From DASRDS01 sp035570055 (GTDB lineage: Bacteria > Gemmatimonadota > Gemmatimonadetes > Gemmatimonadales > Gemmatimonadaceae): a stretch of DNA of 64,000 bases. This document shows, in pieces, positions 44,044 through 51,616 of the stretch. The position numbers and the translations under genes are program-made. The DNA lies in NCBI GenBank assembly GCA_035570055.1, contig DATMLM010000096.1, forward strand, positions 17,393 to 81,392, written 5' to 3'. The notes beneath the pieces were generated by a model. The model was not told the origin of the DNA. It made no database searches and worked only from the letters and a program-made list of their open reading frames with translations. Every line of letters starts with the position of its first letter. The first letter of the stretch is position 1.

Positions 44044-44687
44044 CGCGGATTCTCGTGGTCGAGGACAACGACAACATGCGCCGGGGCCTCTGCGACATGC
44101 TCGAGGCCGACGGGTTCGAGCCGGTGGCCGCGGCGGACGGCACTGAGGCGCTCGCCAGCGCCGAGCGGAATCGGCCGGATCTCATTCTCCTCGACCTCAT
44201 GCTCCCCGGGACGGATGGCGCGCGGGTGCTCAAGGCGCTGCGTGCGGTTGGTGTCGATTCGCCGGTGCTCGTGCTCACGGCGAAGAGCGACGAAGACGAG
44301 AAAGTCCGCCTCCTCGGGATCGGAGCGGATGACTACGTCACGAAGCCGTTCGGTCGCCGGGAGCTGGGCGCGCGGATCGCCGCGATTTTGCGCCGGGCGC
44401 CGCCGTCCCGAGCGATTCACATTGGCGATATCGTGATCGACCTCAGCGCCCGCACGGTCGTGCGGGCGGGCGTCCCGGTATCGCTTGCGCCGAAAGAATA
44501 TGATCTCCTCGTCGCGCTGGCCCAGCGTGCGGGAACGGTTGTCACGCGGGCGACGCTGCTGCGTGAGGTGTGGGGCTACGAGTCCGACGTCGTCTCGCGG
44601 ACCGTCGATTTACACGTGCTCGAGCTGCGGAAGCGCCTTGGCTCGGAGCGGATCGTGACGGTGCGCAAGGTCGGGTACCGCATGTAG
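44040..44687 (+). CDS. OmpR/PhoB-family response regulator
   Basis: 215 residues from ATG 44040, which overlaps the kinase stop (ATGA); an ATG nine bases earlier is also in frame. Receiver with EDN at 8-10, D52 (LILLDLMLPGTDG) and DDYVTKPFGRREL. The C-terminal winged helix starts ~125 (VSLAPKEYDLLVALAQRAGT, SRTVDLHVLELRKRLG, TVRKVGYRM). It regulates unknown targets; the LolA-like and ADOP genes downstream in the same direction are candidates. Confidence 0.94.
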   Translation: MTRILVVEDNDNMRRGLCDMLEADGFEPVAAADGTEALASAERNRPDLILLDLMLPGTDGARVLKALRAVGVDSPVLVLTAKSDEDEKVRLLGIGADDYVTKPFGRRELGARIAAILRRAPPSRAIHIGDIVIDLSARTVVRAGVPVSLAPKEYDLLVALAQRAGTVVTRATLLREVWGYESDVVSRTVDLHVLELRKRLGSERIVTVRKVGYRM

Positions 44688-44778
44688 TGTTTGCTTTTGG
44701 TTAGGCATCTTCCGCCGACGCGGTGGATGGCCGTAGGCTGGTGGCGCATTGAGCCCGACTTCCCCTACAGGACCTCCC

Positions 44779-45480
44779 ATGCTCGTTCGCCTCACCCTCG
44801 TGGCCGGCATCCTGCTCGGCTTCCAGACCGCACCAACGAGTGGCGACGCCGTGATTCGTGCGATGCACGACCGGTACGCGCAGTCGTGGTACCATACGCT
44901 CACGTTCAGCCAGCGCACGACGCTCCGTACGCCGGCGGACACAATGGTCGTGCAGACCTGGAACGAGGAGGCGATGTTCCCGGGGCGGCTGCGCGTGGAG
45001 ATTCAGCGCCCGACCGGTGCGATCACCGCCATGTACCTCGGCGACTCGGAGTACGTCTGGCGCGGCGACAGCGTGTTCGCGCGGGTGGAGTCGCGCAATA
45101 TCTTGTTGATCATGGGATTCGACGTGTACACGCAGCCGGCCGAGCGCACGATGGCTATGCTCGCGAAGGAGCACTATCCGATGACGCCCGTCCGCGAGGA
45201 CATGTGGGAGGGGCGAAAAGCCTACGTGATCGGGAGCGGCGCTCACCAGATCTGGGTCGACAAGGAGCGCCTGTTGTTCGTGCGCGCCGTCCAGCCGAGT
45301 CCGCGTGACAGCACGAAGGGGCTCGACTACCGGTTCGACAACTACGTCGAGACGCAGCCGGGCTGGGTCGCCGAGACCGTCGAGACGTATTCCGACGGGA
45401 AGGTCGTGCAGCTCGAGGAGTACAGCGATGTGCACCCGAACGCGCCGGTGGACGCGCAGCGGTTCACACCACCTCGATAG
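44779..45480 (+). CDS. Exported LolA-like outer-membrane lipoprotein-sorting domain protein
   Basis: 233 residues from ATG 44779, with a short signal (MLVRLTLVAGILLGFQTAP). The beta-rich pattern is LolA/LolB-like: AIRAMHDRYAQSWYHTLTFS-type N-helix (here beginning VIRAMHDRY), RRVEIQ-like strands (RLRVEIQRPTGAITAMYLGD), and a basket end (GLDYRFDNYVETQPGWVAET). Such proteins bind lipid acyl chains in the periplasm. It is followed eight bases later by the frameshifted ADOP gene, so a lipid-transport unit is plausible. Confidence 0.72.
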   Translation: MLVRLTLVAGILLGFQTAPTSGDAVIRAMHDRYAQSWYHTLTFSQRTTLRTPADTMVVQTWNEEAMFPGRLRVEIQRPTGAITAMYLGDSEYVWRGDSVFARVESRNILLIMGFDVYTQPAERTMAMLAKEHYPMTPVREDMWEGRKAYVIGSGAHQIWVDKERLLFVRAVQPSPRDSTKGLDYRFDNYVETQPGWVAETVETYSDGKVVQLEEYSDVHPNAPVDAQRFTPPR

Positions 45481-45488
45481 AATACATC

Positions 45489-47845
45489 ATGCACGACGTG
45501 CGGATTGCGTTGCGTGGGTTCCTGCGCAACCCGACGTTCTCGGTGACGGCGGTGTTGATCCTCGGGATCGGCATCGGCATGGCGGTGGCGATGTGGGGCG
45601 TCTTCAGCGCCGTGCTCCTCCGACCACTCCCGATCGTCGCGCAGGACGAGGTCGTCGTCCCCCGCACGTTGGACGCGGCCGGCGTCGACCTTCCGTTCAC
45701 GCCGGCGGAGATCCAGGATCTCCAGCGGGACTCGCGCACGATGCGCCAGGTCGCCGGGTTCGCGCACTACGGCTCGTACACGTTTCCGCTCGCCGACGGT
45801 GACCAGGCGATCGTGCTGCACCAAGCGGCCGTGACCGCCGATTTCTTCAGTCTCCTCGGTGCGCGTCCAGTGATCGGCCGCCTGTTGCAACCGTCGGACG
45901 ACAGCACCGCTCACGTGATGGTGTTGAGCTACCGCGCGTGGCAGCGACAGTTCGCCGGTGACCCGGGCGTGATCGGCCACCTGCTGCGATTCACGCGCGC
46001 GACCTGGTCGTACGCGATCGTCGGTGTCGCGCCGCCGGGCCTGGACTATCCGGTGGGCGCCGACTGCTGGGTCCCGTTGGCCGCGGGACAACGGGACCTC
46101 GACCTCATTGCCCGGCTCAGGCCGGGCACGACGCCGGCGGTTGCGCGCGCCGACTTCTCTACGCTGGTGAAAGCGATCGATGCGCGCCGCGCGGGCTCGC
46201 TCAACGTCGCACGCGTCGACGTGCGCACGCTCCGGACGGCCATCGTGGGCGATGCGCGTCCGGTGATCGTCGTGCTCACGGGCGCGGTCCTGTTGCTCCT
46301 GCTCATCGCGTGCGTGAACGTCGGCAATCTGCTGCTGCTGCGCGCGGCGGCCAGGTCGCGCGAACTGGCCACACGCCGGGCGATCGGCGCGACCTCGCGC
46401 GACATCCTGCGGCAGTTGATGGTGGAGAGCGCGGTGCTGGCGGCCATGGGTGGCGCGCTCGGTCTCGCATGTGCCGAGGCCGCGCTCAGGGCGTTGCGGG
46501 CGCTTGCGCCGCCCGAGCTTCCCCGTATCGATGCCGTCGGCCTCGGCGTGGCCCCGTTTCTCGCCGGGCTGGCGCTGACCGCGGTGGTGACGCTCGTCTG
46601 TGGCGTCGCGCCGTCGATGAAGGTGGTGCAGCTCGATTTGCGCACGGGCAAGAGCCTCACCCGCGAACGCCGCCGCATGCGGCAACTGCTCGTCGCGTCG
46701 CAGGTCGCGCTCGCGCTCATGATGCTCACGGGTGCGGCGCTGCTCGTTCGCAGCCTCCAACGCCTCGAGCATCTCGACCTTGGATACCGGGCTGACCACC
46801 TGACGCTGGTCGAGCTGACGCTTCCCAGTACGCGACTGCGTTTTACCGAGCCCACCAAAGCGTTCGGGGTCTACGATGAGGTGGCGCCGGCGATCGCGGC
46901 GTTGCCAGGCGTCACGTCGATTACACCGGTGATCCTGCCGCCGTTCATCGGCACGAACGTGATGGCCGGCATCATGCAGGCCGAGGGTCAGTCGGCCGAG
47001 GAAGTCGCCACAACCCGCTGACGCCGCTCGAGGTAGGCGGTCCGGATTATTTCCGGACGTTGGGTGTCACGTTGGAGCGCGGTCGCGGCTTCCTGCCGAG
47101 CGACCGCGAGGACGGTTCTCCGGTCGTCGTCGTGAGCGAAGCCGCATCGCGCTACTTCTGGCCCGGCATCGATCCGCTCGGCAAGCGCATTCGGTTCGAG
47201 GGCGACTCGGTGTGGCGCACCGTGGTGGGCGTCGCGCACGACCTGCACTTCCGCGCTATGCGCGAGGGGAGTCCGACCATCTTCCTCCCGTGGCGCCAGT
47301 TCTGGTGGACCGGTACGATCGCCGTGCGCACGGCGACCGACGCCAGCACGTTGGCGCCGGAGATTCGTGATCTCCTGAGTCGCACCGATCCACAGGTCAC
47401 GCTGTGGCGCGTGCGCACGATGAACGACCATCTCGCCGGACCGTTAGCCCAGCCACGGCTCAGCACTGCATTGCTCTCCGCGTTCGGCCTCGTCGCGTTA
47501 TTTCTCGCCGCGATCGGCCTCTACGGCATTATGGCCTCGGCCGTCCGCGAACAAATCCGCGACATCGGCGTGCGGATGGCGTTGGGGGCTACCCCGGCCC
47601 GGGTGCGCGTCGACGTGTTACGCGGCGCCATGCTCGTCGCGCTCGGCGGCGCCGCGGTGGGGACCCTTGGGGCGCTCGCGGCCTCGCGATTGCTGCGATC
47701 GCTGCTGTTCGAGGTGAGTCCAACCGACCCGATTGCGCTGCTGGGCGCCTGCGCCGTGTTGCTCGGCGTCGCCGTGATCGCGGCGTATGTCCCGGCGTAT
47801 CAGGCGAGTTGCGTGGATCCGGCGCGGGTGCTGCAGGGGGAGTAA
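45489..47845 (+). pseudogene. ADOP-type ABC permease split by a single frameshift
   Basis: The first frame (45489-47021) encodes the ADOP head (MHDVRIALRGFLRNPTFSVT), TM1, PCD and first FtsX domain, ending EEVATTR at a premature TGA. From ~47005 the sense moves to another frame (NPLTPLEVGGPDYFRTLGV), continued by 47060-47845 with the second PCD and FtsX helices, ending PAYQASCVDPARVLQGE. One missing base near GCCACAACCCGC (47008-47019) explains it. The joined product would match the ~785-residue paralog at 34524. Recent inactivation or a sequencing error. Confidence 0.85.
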
Positions 47846-47879
47846 CGTCGCGCGTTCTGCTCGAGCCCGCGGGCCTTCT

Positions 47880-48332
47880 TTATCGATGCTGGGCCGACAG
47901 GTGCGTCATCACGACGCCGAGGACCTCGGCGCCGAGGCCTTTGACCAGCTGCGGATGTTGCGCGAAGAGCGCGCTCATCTCGTTGATCACCGCGGGATTC
48001 GCGGCGTGCGCCTGTTCGGCCAACTGCGCCACAGCCTGCGGCGACATCTGCTGTGCTTGAATGGGCGTCGCCGACGACCCGACGGCGGTCAGGAGCTGGC
48101 TGAGAATGCCCGACCGCTGTGATGGGTTGGCCTGACTGAAGAGTGTCCCGACCATCTGACTGAACGCGGGCGTTTGATTGGACTGCATCGCGTGCGCGAT
48201 GCTGTTGGCGAGACTGTTCGCCGGGACGGCTGACGCCACTTGGTCGAAATGTGCGGCCAAGGCCGGGTTGGATGCGGGATTGCCGCTTTGATACTGCTGC
48301 AGGATGCCGCCCAACTGATCGAGTAAGCCCAT
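47880..48332 (-). CDS. DUF937-like protein
   Basis: 150 residues from ATG 48332; the frame is open further upstream but domain similarity begins at MGLLDQLGGILQQYQSG. It is Gln/Ala-rich and helical, with the PSQRSGILSQLLTAVG and MSPQAVAQLAEQAHAANPA segments typical of DUF937 proteins. The C-terminus contains VINEMSALFAQHPQLVKGLG. No signal or membrane segment. Function unknown in the family. Confidence 0.78.
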   Translation of the reverse strand: MGLLDQLGGILQQYQSGNPASNPALAAHFDQVASAVPANSLANSIAHAMQSNQTPAFSQMVGTLFSQANPSQRSGILSQLLTAVGSSATPIQAQQMSPQAVAQLAEQAHAANPAVINEMSALFAQHPQLVKGLGAEVLGVVMTHLSAQHR

Positions 48333-48378
48333 GGTGCATTCTACAGCAATTACGGCCTCGCACAACTCCGGAACGATC

Positions 48379-48394
48379 CGATCGCCGGCGATCG
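48379..48394. repeat. Perfect 16-bp GC-rich palindrome in a divergent intergenic region
   Basis: CGATCGCCGGCGATCG is self-complementary over its full length. It lies 47 bases upstream of the DUF937-like start, between that gene and the divergent SRPBCC gene at 48530, and could be a regulator site. An AT-rich stretch with TTATAC elements follows at 48440-48480 and is the probable promoter region. Confidence 0.5.
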
Positions 48395-48529
48395 TGGCGT
48401 CCAGCCGAGCGACAACGCACAGCGGTCCTATGCCGTTCAGGTTATACGTGACATAGCAATAATGCATTTTGCTTATACATCAAGCGTGGTTAGACTGCCG
48501 ATCATGACCTACGCCATCACCGACCGCGC

Positions 48530-49105
48530 ATGAACCACATCGCCGCGGCCTCTCTGCTGGTCTTCGGGCTCGCTGGTGCGGGCGCACACGGATACAAAGC
48601 CATGTCAATGAAGGACGATCTCGCCCACCGCTCGCGGGACATCCACTGGCCTACCGGCTTCGAGCCGGAGAAGGCAGATCTGTTCGCCCACAATGAGTTG
48701 ATCATCAACGCGTCTTGTGAGCGGGTCTGGGCACAGATCATCGACGCGAGCCGGTGGCCGACCTGGTACCCCAACTCCAAGGACGTCGAAATCCAGGGCG
48801 GGGATCCGGTGCTCCGGGACGGGACGGTGTTCCGGTGGACCACGTTCGGCTTGGCGATCGAAAGCACGGTGCACGAGTATGTAGTGAACCAGCGCCTCGG
48901 CTGGTACGGCTACGTGCCGGGGGCCAAGCCGAGCTTCTATCACTCGTGGTATGTGAAGCCCCAGGGCGCCATGTGTCATGTCGTCATGGACGAGGCCGGG
49001 ATTGGAAACGATGCGGCGGCCCTGCGCAAGACTGATGAGACGCTCATGCACCGTGGACACGATCTCCGGCTGGCGACTTTGAAGTGGGTGGCCGAGGCGA
49101 AGTAG
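48530..49105 (+). CDS. SRPBCC (polyketide cyclase/START-like) family protein
   Basis: 191 residues with a hydrophobic N-terminus (AAASLLVFGLAGAGAHGYKA) that may be a signal or anchor. The SRPBCC pattern starts at LIINASCERVWAQIIDASRW, continues PTWYPNSKDVEIQGGDPVLR, and closes with a long C-terminal helix (DLRLATLKWVAEAK). Such proteins bind hydrophobic ligands in a helix-grip cavity. It may be exported. The 235 bases between it and the toxin-antitoxin pair include a minus-strand open stretch (SIGDWWRHLLVPDTLVRRLD) that could be a fragment of a lost gene. Confidence 0.78.
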   Translation: MNHIAAASLLVFGLAGAGAHGYKAMSMKDDLAHRSRDIHWPTGFEPEKADLFAHNELIINASCERVWAQIIDASRWPTWYPNSKDVEIQGGDPVLRDGTVFRWTTFGLAIESTVHEYVVNQRLGWYGYVPGAKPSFYHSWYVKPQGAMCHVVMDEAGIGNDAAALRKTDETLMHRGHDLRLATLKWVAEAK

Positions 49106-49312
49106 CCCGGCCGTGCAGAGGAGGGCGCCGTCAAACGCGGCGGTCTCGATCCTATCCAGACGTCGCACGAGGGTATCGGGGACTAGCAAATGGCGCCACC
49201 AGTCGCCGATGGATCTCGCCGGCAGCGGGAACGTGTGCCGAAGAATGGCCATCGCAACGCCGGAACGCGAAAGTCCCCGGACTTCCATGCCAGCGACGAA
49301 CCCATTACCGTT

Positions 49313-49333
49313 CGATAAGAACTTATCTTATCG
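49313..49333. promoter_or_regulatory. Overlapping inverted repeats, candidate antitoxin operator
   Basis: The repeat GATAAG-AA-CTTATC (49314-49327) overlaps CGATAAG (49313-49319) and CTTATCG (49327-49333), spaced seven bases apart. It lies eight bases upstream of the ribbon-helix-helix antitoxin start and covers the expected promoter. Such spacing is usual for RHH autoregulation of toxin-antitoxin operons. Confidence 0.65.
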
Positions 49334-49340
49334 AGGCGCT

Positions 49341-49583
49341 ATGGCAACCGCGAAGAAAACCGGGCGCACGAAGACGATCACCATATCACTGCCGGCGACT
49401 ATGGGACGCGAGATTCAGCGCGTTGCGTCGGCCGAAGGTCGCACGGTGAGCGAGTTACTCCGGGAGACTTTTCGCCAATATCAGGCGAGAAGGCGGTTCC
49501 GCGCACTGGCAGCCCGAGGACAGCGCCAAGCACGCCGGCTGGGACTGAAGCCCGAGGATTTCGGCGGCCCATTTGCTGAGTGA
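49341..49583 (+). CDS. Ribbon-helix-helix (CopG-like) antitoxin
   Basis: 80 residues from ATG 49341, preceded by GAGG. The RHH signature is KTITISLPATMGREIQRVA and SAEGRTVSELLRETFRQYQ. A basic C-terminal tail (RRFRALAARGQRQARRLGL) would wrap the toxin. It overlaps the PIN toxin gene by 11 bases, and both are probably under the operator at 49313-49333. The long open frame upstream (from 49113) is not part of the gene. Confidence 0.88.
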   Translation: MATAKKTGRTKTITISLPATMGREIQRVASAEGRTVSELLRETFRQYQARRRFRALAARGQRQARRLGLKPEDFGGPFAE

Positions 49584-50004
49584 TCAAGGGAACGCCGATC
49601 CTCCCTTGATCGCGTGTGTAGACGCGAACGTCTTTGTCTCGGCCCTCGCGTTCGATGGCGTTCCGCAGCAGGTCATTGATCGGCTCCTTGCCGGCCAGTT
49701 CAGCCATGTAACCGGGGAGAATATCCTGGCCGAGGTTCGACGGAACGCGATCGTGAAGCTGCGGCTGGCTCCGCGTCTGGTCGACGGAGTCCTCGACGAT
49801 ATCCGAGCAATATCGTCCGTCTATGTTCCGAGCAGCAGACACGAATACATCGCGCACGCCAAAGACAATCTTGTATTGGAAGTAGCACTAAGTGGGTCCT
49901 GCACTGTGCTCGTCAGCGGCGATCGCAAGCATCTCTTGCCCCTGTCGCCGTTTCGCGGAATGGTCATCGAACCGCCGTCCGCCTTCCTCAAACGACTGCG
50001 CTAG
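49573..50004 (+). CDS. PIN-domain toxin (putative ribonuclease)
   Basis: 143 residues from TTG 49573 (or 132 from TTG 49606). Acidic PIN residues are visible: ACVDANVFVSAL (first Asp), NILAEVRRN (Glu), HAKDNLVLEVALSG (Asp) and LVSGDRKHLL (Asp), all expected for Mg-dependent RNase activity. The PIN family type with C-terminal IEPPSAFLKRL is typical of the 'putative toxin component' group. It follows its RHH antitoxin. In defence islands such pairs stabilise the region. Confidence 0.9.
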   Translation: MLSDQGNADPPLIACVDANVFVSALAFDGVPQQVIDRLLAGQFSHVTGENILAEVRRNAIVKLRLAPRLVDGVLDDIRAISSVYVPSSRHEYIAHAKDNLVLEVALSGSCTVLVSGDRKHLLPLSPFRGMVIEPPSAFLKRLR

Positions 50005-50358
50005 GTGTTGAGCGCCGCAAGTGTCGACGATGCGCGGGAAGAGTGATGTGGGCCGCCGCAAATCGTCCGCACTTTCTAACAAGTGTAGACGTTTTCGGGG
50101 CATACGAGGGGTCTGGCAGCAAGGGAAACAGCGACGTCTGGGGGCTGTAAACGGCCGCCAACGGCCTCCCGAGTTCGTGCGAGCTGGTGGTTGGCGTGTT
50201 CACCGTCATCTCGCCCGGCCTGATCCAGTACCGCAGGCCTCGCACTCCGCACTCACAATTCGAAATTCGATCGCGTCACACTCGCGACCGCCATCGGAGT
50301 GACGTCGGTAAGCTGCCAGTCCGGCACCCCCGCGACTTATCGAGCCCCACGGAGGATG
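50005..50358. other. Intergenic stretch without recognisable feature
   Basis: Between the plus-strand toxin gene and the minus-strand kinase gene (convergent). Open frames present here have no recognisable similarity and atypical composition. No strong inverted repeat was found. It may contain remnants from island rearrangement. Confidence 0.5.
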
Positions 50359-51201
50359 TCATGCAGCCTCATCGGTCAACGCACTGATAAGCAACCACGC
50401 GCCCGCGACGACGAGCCCACCAGCCACGAGCTTCCCGGCCATCTGAGTCTGCTGAGCGCGGATAGCCGCGAGTGATTCGCCGCGAAGCATGCGCACAACG
50501 TCCTTCATGCTTGGGCGTAAATTGGGGTCGGCCTGACAGCAGTTCGAGATGACATCCCGAAGCTCGGCGGACACGACTATGTCATCGCCGAGCTCCAATT
50601 CTTCGCCTTCCCGTGGCGCCCTGCCAGTCAGCATGTGGCGGATCGTCACACCGTACGAGTAGACGTCGCCAGCGTATGAGATAGGCCCGTTCGCCGCGAT
50701 CTCCGGCGCCATGTAGCCGTGCGTTCCGGCACCGCGGGGGTCCGAGAACAGAAAAGTGCAACCGAGTCCACCACCGATTGGGTCCGCAACGCACAGGTGG
50801 CCATCGCGCGCGACCAGGACGTTGTCAGGCTTGATGTCTCCGTCAATAATCCAGTCCGCGTGGAGTGCTTCGATTGCCAACGCGATCTCGACCGCGACAT
50901 TGTGCAACCAATTGGGCGGCAGTCGCCCAGCCCAGCGAGTCAGCGATCCGCCAGGGAAGTACGACATGGCGTACCACGGACGTGGCGCTTTGAGGTCTTT
51001 GCCCAGAATGGACACAAACCCCCTTCGGGGTTTGGAGAGAATGCCGGCTTCGCGCTCGAACCCCATCCGTACGTGTGGAAGATGAGCGTCACGCAAAAAC
51101 TTCACTGCGACGGGCTGCCCGGTATTCGCGCATTGACCAACGTACACGTCGGCGCTGCCGCCAGAGCGCCACAGTTTGAGACCCACTGCCCGAAAGATCA
51201 T
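50359..51201 (-). CDS. Membrane-anchored Ser/Thr kinase-like protein with altered catalytic motifs
   Basis: 280 residues. The kinase-like domain covers ~8-240: Gly-loop analogue WRSGGSADVYVG (12-22), K34 (PVAVKFL), the catalytic loop as D120-G-D122 with IKPDN (HRD replaced), D140-P-I instead of DFG, and APE at 165-167. The Asp, Lys and Asn residues are present, so activity is possible but unusual. A transmembrane helix is at ~256-276 (AGKLVAGGLVVAGAWLLISA). No extracellular sensor. The start overlaps the XRE regulator's stop by four bases. It is downstream of the Shedu-type gene. Confidence 0.85.
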   Translation of the reverse strand: MIFRAVGLKLWRSGGSADVYVGQCANTGQPVAVKFLRDAHLPHVRMGFEREAGILSKPRRGFVSILGKDLKAPRPWYAMSYFPGGSLTRWAGRLPPNWLHNVAVEIALAIEALHADWIIDGDIKPDNVLVARDGHLCVADPIGGGLGCTFLFSDPRGAGTHGYMAPEIAANGPISYAGDVYSYGVTIRHMLTGRAPREGEELELGDDIVVSAELRDVISNCCQADPNLRPSMKDVVRMLRGESLAAIRAQQTQMAGKLVAGGLVVAGAWLLISALTDEAA

Positions 51202-51479
51202 TTGACCCGTCTCCCATTACTGGCGTAAGCCATCCGAAACAGGTTATACAAAAATATGCCACGCTCGTTGTCTGAAGCGCGGCGAATCTGATCAGGCACG
51301 TGACCCGAACTCAGTGCCCGATCCAGCGCAGCATACAGATCTCGGATAGGACCCGTGGGCCCGGAATGGCCCATCTCCCATCGGTTCACGCTGGCAAATG
51401 AGACGCCCAGCATACGGGCCATTAGCTCTTGGGACAGATCGAGCCTCTTACGAATGGAGGTCAGTCGGGCAGCATTCAT
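51198..51479 (-). CDS. XRE-family helix-turn-helix regulator
   Basis: 93 residues from ATG 51479 (in-frame ATG codons also at 51518, 51500, 51488). The HTH is RLTSIRKRLDLSQELMARML with GVSFASVNRWEMGHSGPTGP, a Cro/CI pattern. The C-terminal half (ERGIFLYNLFRMAYASNGRR) is short with no enzymatic or sensor domain. Its stop overlaps the kinase start (ATGA), so they are co-translated. It may repress the cassette that begins with the Shedu-type gene. Confidence 0.88.
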   Translation of the reverse strand: MNAARLTSIRKRLDLSQELMARMLGVSFASVNRWEMGHSGPTGPIRDLYAALDRALSSGHVPDQIRRASDNERGIFLYNLFRMAYASNGRRVK

Positions 51480-51523
51480 CGTACCCATACGATGCCACAT
51501 CAACCCGATGGGTGTCAACGGCC

Positions 51524-51533
51524 TGTTATAACA
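51524..51533. promoter_or_regulatory. Palindrome TGTTATAACA upstream of the XRE gene
   Basis: A perfect 10-base palindrome 45 bases upstream of the XRE start, in an AT-rich patch within GC-rich surroundings; it resembles a -10 region overlapped by a Cro/CI-type operator. It lies between the Shedu-type stop and the XRE gene, so an internal promoter autoregulated by the XRE protein is plausible. Confidence 0.4.
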
Positions 51534-51616
51534 AATGCTATACCCGACAAGGGCCCAGTTGGACTGGCCGGCGCGCTCGGCTCAGCGATCGGGCGCGCCA
51601 GGCTCCGAGATCCCGG

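Noticed and set aside
49113..49288. Minus-strand open stretch with SIGDWWRHLLVPDTLVRRLD
   Set aside because: Protein-like but not recognised, overlaps the SRPBCC gene and has no clear start; left as a note only.
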